Source: Quercus robur
Lineage: Eukaryota > Streptophyta > Magnoliopsida > Fagales > Fagaceae
Direction: 5' to 3'
Length of the DNA stretch: 64,000 bases
Assembly: GCF_932294415.1 (NCBI RefSeq)
Contig: NC_065536.1
Location: 32,879,354 to 32,943,353 of the forward strand
This document shows, one piece after another, positions 1 to 12,779 of this stretch. Every line of letters starts with the position of its first letter. The first letter of the stretch is position 1. Under the pieces are notes generated by a model. The model saw only the letters and a program-made list of their open reading frames with translations. It was not told the DNA's origin and did not search any database. The translations under genes were made by a program, and so were the position numbers.

Positions 1-1573
1 CCATATCTTTTCCGAGTTATTATTGACCCAAAAATCAGGGTTTTGCAAGAGAGTAGCTTTAGATTACCTAGATTTGCCCAAATAGGAAAAGACAAACATT
101 TTGTCCTCTTGTCTTGCAAAATGCAAGAGTGTATCAATTCAACAGATGCACGGGCATTGTAAATTTATAATAATGCTAAGATATTAATTTATTTTAGTGG
201 AGGAAGGATATGAATTAAATGACAATAAATTTTACTCATTCAGTTAATTGGAACTTCAACTCTAAAACAATTTAGTACTACAAGTAATCAAGCTGTTTTG
301 CAAGAGCCTAGCAATTTAATTAACACATGCACGGGTATTGCAATAAAGCATAATTTAGTACTTCGATAAGGGTCTCGTAGCTTAACTAATATTTTATGAT
401 ATTATCAACGAAGATGATTAGGGTTTAAATTCTCTAATTCTCATTGTGACTATTGAAGAATTATATAGAAAAATAACTTGGACATAATTTGTTTGAGTAA
501 TAATGATGTCCAAGGAGAAGAAGAAACACATGGCATAGGGTGTAACATAAAGAATTAGAGGAAAAGGAATGAGAACGTACATAGGATAGATTAAGAAAAA
601 TTGTATATAAGTTGAAAAACTTAGATCTTTCATGATATAAGGAATGTGCAATGATTGAAAAAGGGCTTCCACCATCTTGACTTTTGATCCTCCAGGCAAG
701 GGGATTAGGTAGAAAGCTTGAAAATAATAATGTTGCTTTTTTCTAGGATTGATGAGTCTTGTCTTTTTTAGGTCATGCGCCCTTGGGCAAGCTGCTAGAA
801 AGACCGTTATCAAGTTTGACATAATTGTGTGGCGGAGGCTAGGAGTCAAGTTTCGTTTTATTCTTGCACGGCATGTGTCCATAATTCCATGTCTCCTCGT
901 GCAATTTGATTAGGGTTTTTTTTCTTTTCTTTCTTTTTTCTTGACAATTTTGAGGACAGATTCTTCTTATTGGGATATTGAATAGTGTCACTAGCCATAA
1001 GATGATGAGAATATTGTCATGTTTTTTTTTGTCTATTTGGGTATTGGCTAGTAGGTTTTGGTAGTTTATTTGTATAATATTTATTAAAAGATATAATTTT
1101 TTTTGTAATTTTATAATAAATGTGTGAAAAAAAATAATTTTGTTACCATTATTATTTTTTAAATTGACATAAAAAAAAAAACCCTAAAAGCTGGAGGTTT
1201 TTGTGCTAAACATACAATTATGTGCAATTGTGTGTTTTGACTAGTTTATTTGTTTAAAGATGAGACAAAATTGTCCTTTAAGTAGTAATTTTTTTTCCAA
1301 CATGTTCAATATGTTTTTTCAAAATGATTTTGTTAATCCTCTCATTTCATTTTGCCCTTTGGCATTACGCGAAGGGCAAGCAAAACATGTGCTCGACGTC
1401 ATGGGTGGAAGTTTTCTGCAATGGCGGCGGAAATACATTGACAGTGGTGGAAATTTCATAGAAAAAAGAAACAAAGTATATTGCATTGGTTAGGTAGAAG
1501 GTAAATATTATTGAAATCATATATAGTACTACAAATTCTTACAGAATGAGGATTAAGACCCTCTAAGTTTTTA
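1..1573. other. AT-rich intergenic sequence
   Basis: No supported gene. Open frames at 418-882 (minus) and 1260-1493 (plus) have no recognisable domain, unusual composition for protein and no splice context. The stretches near 123-160 and 298-345 share an imperfect motif (gcaagag ... atgcacggg) and may be a degenerate dispersed repeat. Confidence 0.5.
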
Positions 1574-1698
1574 GGGTAACTCCACAATGGAGTTTCTAAA
1601 ATAATCCTACCCATCTATTTTGATCATGTGATAGAATCCAATCCATTTGTTTAAAAATAAATGGATATGATTTTAAAAACAATATGGTCAAGTTGCTC
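1574..1698. mobile_element. Tourist-like MITE (degenerate copy)
   Basis: The left end GGGTAACTCC follows TTA. The right end, read in reverse complement, is GAGCAACTTG and is flanked by TAA. The inner halves (TTTTTAAAATC-type arms) also pair. It belongs to the same family as the better preserved copy at 2115-2302. A 3-bp TWA target and short GC-containing ends are typical of PIF/Harbinger-derived MITEs. No coding capacity. Confidence 0.5.
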
Positions 1699-1784
1699 TA
1701 AAAACTCTAAAGATCTTAATCTATGGCATGATTCATGAATATTATTAGCAAATTTTCACTTGCATCTATGTGTATATGTTGGGG

Positions 1785-1936
1785 TTCAAGTAATAGTCTA
1801 ATGGTTACGAAATTTTTTGTGAGTTCTAGTTCAAGTCTCGCCTACATCAAAAGCAAACTAATTGGAGTTTTGGTCTTATGGTAAAAAATAATTATCATGA
1901 AGCAAACAACCATAAGTTCAAGTCCTATCATATACA

Positions 1937-1945
<9 letters not shown>
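1785..1945 (+). repeat. SINE-like tRNA-derived repeat (family A)
   Basis: Contains an A-box-like TAGTCTAATGG and a B-box-like GTTCAAGTCTCGCC, then a second B-box-like AAGTTCAAGTCC, and ends at a (GA)n tract. The middle segment (aattgg..gt.ttggtcttatggtaa) recurs at 3340-3480 and, inverted, at 5340-5440 and 50765-50880. The family assignment is my reading of the shared motifs; ends are approximate. Confidence 0.4.

Positions 1946-1982
<37 letters not shown>
1941..1982. repeat. (GA)n microsatellite
   Basis: About 21 perfect GA units followed by GAA/GAAAAA repeats. It sits at the tail of the SINE-like copy. The open frame over it (Arg-Glu repeats) is an artefact of the repeat. Confidence 0.95.
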
Positions 1983-1985
<3 letters not shown>

Positions 1986-2114
1986 AGAAGAAGAAAAAGA
2001 AAAAACTCCAATTTTGACTATTATACTTGTTCAAGTTAAGGAAGGTTACGGTTTACTAATTGGTTTGGGTTTATTAGATGAGTTAAATACATGGACTAAG
2101 ATCCTCTATTATTA

Positions 2115-2302
2115 GAGTAACTCTACTATATTCTATTCATTCATTTTGGAATGGATTAAATTTTATCTCATCATTAATAATTAAAAAATGTTGACTATTT
2201 TCATTTTAGTATTTATTTAAATTATTAATGATATGACTTGGTCTAGTCCACTCATTTCAAAATGAATGAACATGATTTTGAGAACTCCATAATAGAGTTA
2301 CC
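2115..2302. mobile_element. Tourist-like MITE with TTA target duplication
   Basis: Ends are GAGTAACTCTA on the left and, in reverse complement, GGTAACTCTATT on the right; sub-terminal CATTCATTTTG arms also pair. TTA flanks both ends exactly (2112-2114 and 2303-2305). The length of about 190 bp, the short inverted ends and the TTA target fit a PIF/Harbinger-derived MITE. Confidence 0.72.
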
Positions 2303-3339
2303 TTAAGAATTCTAGATGATTATAATTGTATTTGTATATGGATTGAACTCAAGTTATATATACTTGTTATAATTTTTGGTAATGTTATACAATCTAATAA
2401 TTTTCTATTGGACATGTATTTTGACAAATGCATTAATTGTAAGATTACATTTTCTTTTTATACACTTCATACTTGCAAAATTTCAAAATTATCATAAATT
2501 AATAACTATCTCATTATAAAAAAGTTTAATTTCATTTTTTCGCATTTTAAAATTATATTTAAATATGGGTTTATGGATTGAATAATAAATAATATCCAAT
2601 TAATATAAAATTGGCATGAGTGTTAAGAAGAATAAAAACATGTAATGAGTGTAAAATTTTTTAAAATATTATTCTAGTTAGAAGTTATTGAGTGGTGTAA
2701 TATTAATAAACTTATATATAAAATATGATTTATGTATAAAATAGCATATAACATCATTTCGACTTAAAATTTGATATTCTTGTTAACAATGAAGAGAATA
2801 TATATATTTTAGTCACGATGTTTTCAGAATGATCTTAATAAACTTCAATTTACTAATTATAATTATATTGAAAACAACACGTCGGTATATCTTGTAATCG
2901 GAATATATATGGTAGAACAAAACACCTTAGATTCAATGTCCGCTTATGACTTTATCATCATATAGTTAAGGCACAACTTAAGATGTATATCCATCCCCCC
3001 ATTATTTCAAACGTCCATACGGAAAAGGGGAGAGTTGTTAGCTTATGTGATTATAATCTTCGTTAGCTAGGAGGTAGGGCTGAAAGCAAGCATCCTATGA
3101 AGAAAACTCAATAGCCCACCGGTATGTCTAGTGCCACGTATGGATCTAATGAGTTTTGAATCCACAACCTCATCTTATTAAGAGAAGTTAGGTGCACATA
3201 GGAGTAACAAAATAATGGTTAAATTATTAAATTAAACTTTTTTTGACCGTTTAAGTTTTTGAAACAAGTGGTAGTTTTATCCAATTCAAGCTTCAACCTG
3301 TTACCCATTTGTGTGGGTTTTAGTTAATTTAATTAATAA
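2303..3339. other. AT-rich intergenic sequence, nothing recognised
   Basis: Very AT-rich with no open frame of note, no RNA gene and no clear inverted-end element seen. Confidence 0.5.
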
Positions 3340-3480
3340 ATTCTCTTGTTATCGAATAAGAGATCTTGAATTCAACTCCACTTATACTTAAAACCAATTA
3401 GTGTCTTGAACTTGATGATAATAAACAATTATCATGAAATAAGGTTGAAATTCTATTGTATTTATCAAAAAAATAAAAAA
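3340..3480 (+). repeat. SINE-like repeat (family A), degenerate
   Basis: Carries a B-box-like CTTGAATTCAACTCC, the shared AACCAATTAGTGTCTTG segment, AATTATCATGAA and an A-rich tail, all in the same order as the copy at 1785-1945. Boundaries are approximate. Confidence 0.35.
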
Positions 3481-5339
3481 TAAATCTTCAACCCGTATGT
3501 GAAATTATTATAGATCCTGGACTCAACTCTATTCATTTAATCAAGAGAAGCTCGTTCATGAATTTTTGAACCAAGCTTATGCAATTAAACATGAATTTCT
3601 AAACGTTTGAGCTTGAGTGAAGATTTTCTCGAGGTCGAGCTTCAGCATACATTTGTTCAGGTCAGATTCAAATGGGCTAGCTATCTTAGTGTATGAAAGA
3701 GGTTTGGTTTTGATGGGATTGCGCACAATTGGAGAATATGAAAGCCTAAGGCTTATACTCCTAATGGTTAAGGTCAAAATTATTTCGATATTTAGTATCA
3801 ACGCTAATGTGGTAGGTATACCTAGATGATATATATGTGCTAGTGGGAACATGGAAGAATCTATGAAATGGTTTTGAATTTATAACTTTGATTTCACTTA
3901 CTAAAAGCTTTTGGGTAATTTATTAGTGATGAATAATGTGGTCCTAGACTCCTAGTGCGCTACACAATAAGTCTACATTCACCCATTGTACGTATTTTGA
4001 CATAAAAGATAAAACGTGGAAATTAAGGGAAATGAATTCCCATACTATATATATTTTTATCACTAATTGTACTAGTAAAGCCGCAATCTTAGTTCAACTG
4101 CCTAGTATTCTTAAAAGTTAAAACTTTATGATCCATATGGAATTTGGTGGAAAACTTTTTCCTTGGTTCAGCATTCCACCTACGGAGATTTCCTTTCTAA
4201 AGAATATTATTTGCATTCTCTCTGACTAATAAATAAAACAAAGGTAAAGGTGGTCCAGACAAAAAGCTTTTTGAATTTTGTGTGATTCTTTGGACTTTGC
4301 CATTTTTCTGGTCTTCTACTCTTCAATTATGAAAACTTTATGTTTATGGAAGAACAATAAAGCATATTACCCACCACGTAATAAAAGCTTTGCCCATACA
4401 TAAGTGGGTCTGAGTCAAAGATAGCAGCTAAAGTATATATTTTAATTTTTAACATGGAAAATCATTTCTATTTTTTTTTTCATAGCTTAAATGACTGAAT
4501 TATGATTAAATATTAATCTAATTAGCATAGTCACTACATTCCAAACAGGATAGGTATGTGGGAACGGACATATGGGAAGACTTTTCTATTGTCCTTTCAT
4601 CTATTTGCATGGAAAGTAGAGTCATAGAATTATTATTATTATGTTTACCCAAAAAAAAAAAAATTATTATTATTATTATTAAGACTCTTTTTCTCTTATT
4701 AGGCAATTAAACTTTTAATTGGTGGGTTATAGGGTCTAATCTAGGGAATATATGATGATTAAAGAGGTGGGCTCCACCTTTTTTGACTAATTTCCGTCCT
4801 CTCTATTAATTAAATTTATTTTATTTTTTGTTCTAATTCCATCCTTGAAGATTGGAATTTAGGTGGATTGAATAATTTCAAGGGAAGATTCAAGATTGCA
4901 CATTTTTGTTTTGTTGTGCTTGGATTGAATAATAATGACAGTATTTCTTTCTCAAGTGATCTCATGCACGTAACCAGTCATAAAAGGCATGCATCATCAG
5001 CACAACTGGCAAGGATATTTGTCTAAAAAGGATGAGATGATTAATAAGCTAAAAGTAGCTAACACGTTGCTCATTGTTTCCCCTTTTTCTTTGGTTAATG
5101 TCAAGTTGGAGATGAAATCGCCTCAAGCTGCGCATACATTACAAACCCAGTGTTTATCAAGTTATTACTTCTAGAACAAACATCATAAAATTCAAAGGGT
5201 TAGGTATATTTATGTACCAATAGTTGGGTTTTTGAAGACTTTACATATATTAATATTCCGATCCAGTTGAACATTTCCTACTTGTCAATCTTCATTAAAA
5301 TCGTATGCGTGTTGTCAAATTTATTAGTAATACCCTATT
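3481..5339. other. Intergenic sequence, no gene supported
   Basis: Short open frames on both strands at 3577-3852 overlap each other and have no family resemblance. An (ATT/AAT)n tract lies near 4627-4680. No promoter-gene architecture was recognised. Confidence 0.45.
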
Positions 5340-5440
5340 ACGTTTTTTTTAAGAGAGTTTTTATCATTAGATCAAGACATCAATTGGTTTTTGGTGTAAA
5401 CCATTAGAGCCTTTACTAGTTGAGCTAACTGAAACTCACA
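5340..5440 (-). repeat. SINE-like repeat (family A), inverted copy
   Basis: The reverse complement contains ACCAATTGATGTCTTGATC followed by TAATGATAAAAAC, matching the family segment at 1850-1900 and 3400-3440, and an upstream GTTAGCTCAACTAGTAAA shared with the copy near 50870. Confidence 0.4.
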
Positions 5441-5651
5441 TCATATTACATTTTATATGTTTATATAATTCAATAATAGGAAGAGTGATATAAATCCTAA
5501 ACATTTTCATTAAATTTACTAAAAAATATCGATTGAATTTCAAAACTCTTAACAGTAAGTTAGTAATGCCATATTGCATCTAATATTTTATATATATGTG
5601 TATGTGCGCGTGTGTGTGCATGTATTAGCAAAATACATGACAAACGATCAT

Positions 5652-6114
5652 GGTTGTCAAAATCAGGATTTGGATAGTAGGATCATATGATCTTATGATC
5701 CCACTTGATCAAAATGATTAGAATCGTACTAGAATTGCATTCTTTGTAAGATAGTAAGTAGGATGGTATAGGATCCTACCAATCCCACTAAAAATTAATT
5801 AATTTTTATTTATTTTATCATCATTTTGAATGCTTTATTTAAATTTTGATCATTGTAGACATGAATATATATTGTGAACACAAGGGATTTGAACTTTGTT
5901 CATCTTAAAGTTTCAATTTCATGTATCAATTGGTCAAATAATCATGTATCAGTCGGTTATATTTGCAAAATCTAATTATTCTAGAGTTGCTTGTATTAGA
6001 TATTAGTTTTGTTGTTTATATACTAGAGAAAAAAAAAGGAATTTAACTAATTTATTTAGTTAGGCTTAGTTTTCTGATTATTTGCTTGGGTTAGCTATTA
6101 TGCGGTGCTTTTTT

Positions 6115-6145
<31 letters not shown>

Positions 6146-6567
6146 TGGTGATAATACTAATTTGTAGTTAGCTAGTTTCCATTTGCTAATTAACTTGTTT
6201 TGAATTTTGAACTTGGAACTTGGAAAATATTTTCCATGTGTTGATAGTTATTTTGGTAATTGATTGGTAATTAAACATTTGCTAAACTTTTCGGATACAT
6301 TGTGTTAACATTTAAATATCTTTGTTTCATTAGTATAGACGGAGCGATATATGATATACAAATTACATCATATTGATGCAAATATTTGTTTTTGTTTTTT
6401 TATTTTATTTTATTTTATGAATGAAATCATAATTAATGTAATCATTCAACATAAAAAAATTAGTACTAATATGTTTTTTGTTTTAAATCAAAAAATAAGT
6501 ATGATCTTATAATCCATGATCTCACCTATCTCTCATGATCCTACGTAAAAACCTAATTTTGACAACC
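5652..6567. mobile_element. MITE-like element with GGTTGTCAAAATC ends
   Basis: The left end GGTTGTCAAAATCAGGATTT pairs with the right end, which reads GGTTGTCAAAATTAGGTTTT in reverse complement. Internal GATC/GGATCCTA-rich arms also mirror each other. No coding capacity and no convincing target-site duplication, so the superfamily is undecided (Mutator- or hAT-like). A related right end occurs at 17089-17106. Confidence 0.6.
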
Positions 6568-7373
6568 TTGTAGACGAGCCTAACCCTATATGATTCGTAT
6601 TTTGAATTTTGTATCTTGTCCTTTTTTTTTCCAATTTTCTGGCATGAATGAATGCATAGCTACTCGAGTCTTTACAAAGAGAATGCATTTTCATTCTCTC
6701 TCTCTCTCTTTTTTTTCCTGATTACACCCTTTTGTCCTTTTTCTTCACTTCTTGCCATTGCATCTACCTCCTATATAGTCTTATTCAAGCTAATGATATT
6801 GGTATTTTGGCTGTAGTGATGTCAATACTCTATTTTCACGAAAACTTATGAGTTTCCCTTGGTCCCAATCTGTGGGGGACAATATTGGTGAGAGTTGATA
6901 TACCTGAGATACACAAAAATGAAATGTCCCAATGAATGAAAAATCAATTTAACTTCTTTTTTTATTTTGACGGTATTCTTCGAAATGCAATGAAAAATTA
7001 TTTGAAGTTGCTTCTAGACTACCATTGCAATGAGGTAGCATGGCTCAGAGCGATAATTTCTAAAATCAATCTAAAATTTTGAGATCATTTTACAATATTA
7101 ACACATTCGATTAGTTCTTTTAAGAAATGTCTTTTAATTAGTTTCTTTGGTCATTGTTTTATTATTATCATGGATGAGGATGACTTTGGTGTTGGAATTT
7201 CAAAATATTGATATTTATACGTCTCTTTCTTGAGTATTATGTGAGCAAGCTGAATTCATCACAAGATCTCAAAAGATTTAAAACTTATAGATGTGAAACA
7301 AACCCTAAAACCAATGTCTTAAAAGAACGTGAATCACTAAAGTTATGTGTTGAAGCTGGTTTGATCTCGCTGC
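6568..7373. other. Intergenic sequence, nothing recognised
   Basis: AT-rich with a CT-rich tract near 6700. The 60-codon open frame at 7208-7390 has no support. Confidence 0.45.
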
Positions 7374-7572
7374 ACATCCGTTTGGGATGAGCTAAAAAAT
7401 TCAGCTTATCTACACTTTTAGCTTATTTTTGCTATTATTTGTAGGTCTCACTGCATTTTTTGATATTCATTAATCCCACTATGCTATTCAGCTTATTTTT
7501 TTAACCTATTTTCTACACTTTCAGTAAAAAGTTTTTCAGTTTTAACTAGATGAGCTGTTCCTAAACGGACAC
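7374..7572. mobile_element. Small MITE with ATCCGTTTGGG ends
   Basis: The left end ACATCCGTTTGGGATGAGCT pairs with the right end, GTGTCCGTTTAGGAACAGCT in reverse complement, with further AGCT/AAAAACT pairing inward. About 200 bp, non-coding. No target duplication was clear. The ends resemble those of hAT- or Harbinger-derived plant MITEs. Confidence 0.5.
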
Positions 7573-10500
7573 TACAAATTTCATAATACCACTTAACAAC
7601 TTTAATTTATTTTGTTTAATTTTCTATAAACTAATACTGCTTTTGCCCCACGGTTTAGGGTCCAGACGATCAGTATGTAGGTACGTAGTAAACAAGCAAC
7701 CTACAAGTTAAGCAAGATAGCGTCTAGAGGTTTAGATAAACTAAACTATTGCACACACTTGGCCACAATTGATACACGTGAAATGATGATTTGATTAATT
7801 TTTGAAATTACCATTTATGGGTCTGTGTGCAAATTATGTGATCCAATTATACATTGACAAATATGCAAGTTATGTTTATGGCTCAGTCAAAATTGATGTC
7901 TATAGAACAAAGAAAAACATCCTTATATTTTCTTTGTTAAGAAAATAGGTAAAAGTTCTTCTCCACTGGCTGGCTCTTGCTTTTGACGACTAACCAAAAT
8001 AGGAAGTGGACAGATCATTCCGTATAGTGAGAATTGAACTAGAAAGGAACAAATCTTTGCTTTGCTTAGCTTATTCCCCACATGGCTAAGGAAAACTATG
8101 GCCAAGCCGTAATCTGTTGAATCAGATTCGTCCTATAAAAGTCAATTACTCAATTTAATAGTTGTTTGCCCAATTTTAATTGTGTACGCAAGAATTATTG
8201 TACAAATCAAAGTGCAAATTGCATATGAATTTGTTGTCGGTATCTAAACTTTCTTTAGATAAGGCAATTTGTCGAATCAGACAATGGGAAATACCTTTTT
8301 TTTTTTTTTTTTTTTTTTCAATTTTCTAATCTTTTAAGGAATACCATGGGACTTGAATAGCACTAATTATATTATTATAAATTTCGGTATTTAGAACCTC
8401 AACTACGTATAAAAATACTTACATAAAAAAGATAATTGATGGAATTTTAGAATTCAGATTCACAATGACAATCATATGGATCTAACTTGATCTAGGTGTA
8501 TTGGAGTTATGTTTGCAGTACCCGGCATCCTCACAAAACATGAAAGCGAATATCCGTAGAAAGTAAAGAGGAAAACTGGACTTAAATGCAAATGGGCCAT
8601 TTTTATTGGGTTACATTGACACAATTGGGTTTGATCTCAGTTTCATGATGGTGGACAACTTCAATACTAATTGTAGCCCTAATTACATAAAACAGTTGCT
8701 ACTAATCACAGCCCATAAGTACAGTTTAAGCCTCTAAGGAATAAGGATTACATGTTTAAAGGAATGTAAAAGACAATTTAACCCACTCTGGTCATGAGAT
8801 AGACCTTTTTTTTTCTCCGGAATCAGGTGGCTTTGCATCAATTTCTTTGAGAAGGATCAGAATTGAAGATTGCCTCTGAGAAAAATATAAAATCAAAATA
8901 AAAAGATGCTCAATCAATCTCCCCTATGATTGGATTGGGGGAGATGAAGGAAGAAGAAATGCGTATATTCTCACCACCTTTCCCACTACTCCCTTTGTTT
9001 CAGAGGCAAAGATTGGGTTTAGTACTTTAATGCATTAGACCCATTGCAATGATGACACATGTTCATTTTTGGCCACATGTTGCCATTGCAACGGAGCTAG
9101 TGCATTGGAGGGTATTGGAAACAAGCCAAGTCCGTTCCAAACATACACCTAATGGTTGCAAAAGGAGGAAAGGCAATGCTCCTGCCCTCAACCAACATAA
9201 AGGCTAAGAAGTGGTGTTTGGGTTTCACCCGAGTGCCAATATCAGTTATAGTGATGTCCTTCCCCTACTCATCTTTAGAGATTGGCTTTATCATTGCATT
9301 GCATAGAAAAAGCAGGGCTACATTCACTATTATTGTCTCTCCATCTACTGTTATGAAAACCCACTCCTGCCTTTGCATCCGATAGGTAAAATTGGTGAAA
9401 AAAGAAATGCCTTTTGTTCCTAACCTAAAAATAAGTAAATTCACATCCATAATGAAATCTCTTTCAGAACGAGAAATTTCCAAGTCCACAAATCTAATAG
9501 GCCAAGACAATGCTAGAGCTAGCTGAAACATGACATTACAGAAGGAAAAGAACAGCTAAGAAAGATCACCAAATGTCATTGTTAATTTTATTCCATGTGT
9601 TGAGACAGAGTTGGAAACTGAAAAAAGAACATGAACAAATTTGAGTCTCACATTTGTCTCAGGACAAGAAATTTCAAATAACTTCCCATCAATAGCTGTG
9701 AAAAACATTAAAGCATCCACATCTGAGCAATTTCTAGATGCCTGTCACAGACAAAAGAACCAGTGTTATAGGCATGGGAAACCAAAAAGGGTAGAAAACT
9801 AATGAATTTAAAGAGAAAAAGAAAAGATCATGACAAATAATTCAACCGGGCGAACAATTCAAAGTTACTCATTATAAAATTTTTTTACACCAAAAAAAAA
9901 AAAAAAAAAAACTCACTATTCAAAAGTATCAAATGCAAGGAATTGAATTAGTTAGGCAACACCATCTTAATTTCCTTTTTCCTTGCAGAAAATACCCAAT
10001 TGAGTTGGGGAAACGTCTTTTAAAAGATTACGTGGTATGATATGGTGGGTGGGCACCTTAATTGACAACTACCTGCAGAAAAGCTGTAGTACAAGATGAC
10101 AGGCTTGAGAGAGAGAGAGAGAGTGCAGTCTTTTCTTAATGGCTTCCACGAACTACCCAAATAAAACAATCCTTTACTGAGTGTAATGATTCATTAGTGT
10201 GGACTTTGGATCATTCAGTTAAATGTACACATAACACATGTTTGTGTGCCTCCATGCACTTGGAAATGATGAATCATGACTGAAGTATGTGCTATTATGA
10301 AACAGAAAACATTGGGCATCAATCAAACTTCAGATATTCAATCTCAAATTTTCAATGGCTTTCTGCTGTTTAACAGAAAAAATAACAGTTCTTGTAGAAA
10401 AGCTCAGAGATGTGGCACGAATAAATTGTAACAACTTAGCACAACAACATTCTAATACACTAAACATCCATCAGTGGCCTAACACATGATATGATACGTC

Positions 10501-11575
10501 AAAAAAGCATTAAAACTAAGAGCCACTTTGGTTCTCACTTCAAACTTGTTTATCCATTCATTGAGTATTTTACCAGACAATTTTCAGAAATAATTGATCC
10601 TCAAACATTGAAATTTCTGAAGGTTTATTGTCAAATTCTTTAAATGACTTTCTGGAAATTGTCTTGTGAAGATTTAGAACTATTTGTCTCTAAGCTCAAA
10701 AATATTTTGAGTTCATCAGGAATATTTCTAAAGTCCTTTTCTAAGAAATTCATCCACAAAATTTTATAAATTTTTAATCATTTTCTAAGAATGGGTTTCT
10801 GAAACAGTCTTCTTAAAATGGAACCACACACAACCTAAGATTCCCTGATATATTCCACTTTCTCGGTGAGATCTTTTATCCAGTAAAAGGGGCTATATGT
10901 TGTTTAATTCAGGTTTTTACCTATAAAAAAAAGCGGGCTATAAACATGATTTGAATAACCTCTATAGAATCTAGTATCTTGCCAGTTGCAATCTTGAATA
11001 CAATTTTTTTTTTTTTGATAAGTCTCGAATTCAAATGTATCAATTTTCTCCACTACTATCAAATTGTCATTATGGTATTTTAGTTTACTGGGTTTTCTTC
11101 CAAACAGCAATAAACAACACTTTGGGGGAAGCCTTTCACCACCACACCCTCCATGTAAACTAACAGCAGCTACTCAGTATTAGTATGGCAAAACAAGTGC
11201 CTTCCTTTCTCCAATATTACACCAGCATGGCATTACTTAGATTTTTGTAAAGATAGATAAAGGCAGAAAGCCCCGTGTCATTTGCAAGAGAGAACAGGTG
11301 CTTCTCATTGAAGAGTTTGACATTCTTGTTACACAACACTCCATCATTGCCGCTATGAATAATAATAGAAATCAAGATAACATATACAAAAGTCACTTCC
11401 ATTGTATTTCACGAAGCCCAGGCCATATAAGCCATAACATCTATCAACTTAGAAATAGCCACTCTATGACCTTACGAGTATATTTGGAGAAGGTACTGAA
11501 TAATACACAGAATTTTGAAAATAAAGGAATTCTTAATCCTGCATTCCAAAACTCCACCATCAGGCTTGGGGTTCC
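7573..11575. other. Long intergenic stretch without supported genes
   Basis: Overlapping open frames on opposite strands at 9152-9385 and 9265-9531 show no family I recognise; one of them may be a fragment of an old repeat. Poly(T)/poly(A) runs near 8300, 9893 and 10999 mark probable retroposon tails. A (GA)n tract lies near 10110. No RNA gene seen. Confidence 0.4.
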
Positions 11576-11579
11576 CCCC

Positions 11580-11690
11580 CACCCCCTCTCTTATATTGGT
11601 AAGTTATACACGGACTTAAATGAGTCTTGAACCTATGGCCTCACCTTCCACTTTGGCTCCAGGGGCATGCTAGGTACTCTACATATATTG
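11580..11690 (-). repeat. SINE-like repeat (family B), inverted copy
   Basis: In reverse complement it reads GGTGAGGCC, the B-box-like ATAGGTTCAAGACTCA, then GTGTATAACTTACCAATATAAG. This order matches the plus-strand copy at 14588-14705. Confidence 0.5.
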
Positions 11691-12119
11691 TTTTACCTTC
11701 AAGGTAATCTGACATATAAAAAAAAAAAAAAAAAAAAAATCTATGTGTGTATTCCAACCACCCTTCCCCTATCCTCTCTCCCATCTCCTTCCATTCCAAA
11801 CATATACCCAAATATCAAACCCTTCCAACCACAAAATCATATCCACCTCATTCCTCTCTCTCTCTATCTTTGAAAGAAACTTAACACTCTAATTCCTATT
11901 TCAATCTTTGTGAAAACAAAGAGTAGGGCAAACAGAGCAATAAAGAAAGGAGATTGACTATTGAGAAGGGCAATTCATGGGTAATGTACAGAACTAGATT
12001 GATCCATAAGTGAGCATGGGGAAATTCATGGATGCCTTTCACCAGGGCACAAAGAGCAAATGAATGTCTACAACCATGGGGATGATTGAACATCATGATT
12101 GCCCCAGCTTGACAATCTG
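11691..12119. other. Intergenic sequence, nothing recognised
   Basis: A poly(A) run at 11719-11740, then a C/T-rich stretch. Short open frames on both strands show no family resemblance. Confidence 0.4.
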
Positions 12120-12261
12120 CAAGAACATGGCCTTAGTCTTCAACTGGCAACAAGTAAATATGGAGAAAATGGTTACAACACTTCTTTCAGGAGTAAGGCT
12201 TCTCAATACCCGCTCCTATCCCACTATCGTGTGATAACAAAGCTGCTTTACACATCACTTC

Positions 12262-12779
12262 TGTTAAAAGTGCAAGCAACATCTCACAGCAGAGGTGCAT
12301 AACCCAAGCCATGAAGGTAGCCAGTGGTGCAGCAGCTACTGATGTGAGGTGCACTAGCCAAGCCACAAGGGTAGCAGGCAGTGCAGCAGTTGCTGATGCT
12401 AGGTGCGTTGGTCAAGCCACGAAGGCAGCATCTGCTGATAAGGAGTGCACTGCTCAGAGCACAAGGCTTGCATCAAATGACTTGATGAGCACAGAAGTGT
12501 TGGAACTGCTTGAAGCCATGCCACATCACGAGTTCTTCATCCAAGAGCATTGAAGGAGTTAGTTCTGCAAATCCAGGAGTTTGCTGCTCAAGCTTGCCAC
12601 GTGTACAGATTCTAGAATGTTCAAATAACAGAATTTGGCGCCAATTATAGGGTAGCTATATTTTTCTGTGTATATAAAACAGAGTACCTGTTATGTATTA
12701 TTCATTGATTCCATTTCTTGTAATTTTCTCTCAATCAATGAAATCCTCTCAATTCTATTTAGATTTTCTAGTTTTTACA
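12262..12779. mobile_element. Solo LTR (518 bp) inserted in the copia RNase H
   Basis: Begins TGTTAAAAG and ends TTTTTACA, flanked by the exact 5-bp duplication ACTTC (12257-12261 and 12780-12784). Contains a TATA-like TATATAAAACAG near 12670 and a CAATGAAAT-type processing region near 12740, as an LTR should. Its first half holds a 54-bp minisatellite. No internal region remains, so it arose by LTR-LTR recombination. The family was not identified. Confidence 0.85.
12305..12454 (+). repeat. 54-bp minisatellite inside the solo LTR
   Basis: Two full 54-bp units (12305-12358 and 12359-12412) begin CAAGCCA and share GTGCAGCAG...GCTGATG or ACTGATG; a third, shortened unit follows. Because 54 is divisible by three, the plus frame stays open (18-residue Ala-rich repeat, open frame 12311-12553). 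I regard the open frame as a by-product of the repeat. Confidence 0.8.

Noticed and set aside
418..882. 154-codon minus-strand open frame
   Set aside because: No family resemblance, Ile/Tyr/Phe-rich low-information composition in AT-rich DNA, no splice or promoter context.
1897..2115. Arg/Glu-repeat ORF
   Set aside because: Created by the (GA)n microsatellite and adjacent MITE.
9152..9531. Overlapping ORFs on both strands, considered as an unknown gene or LINE fragment
   Set aside because: Neither frame shows a recognisable motif; overlap on opposite strands argues against both.
12311..12553. 80-codon Ala-rich ORF as a small gene
   Set aside because: It lies wholly in a solo LTR and is held open by a 54-bp repeat.
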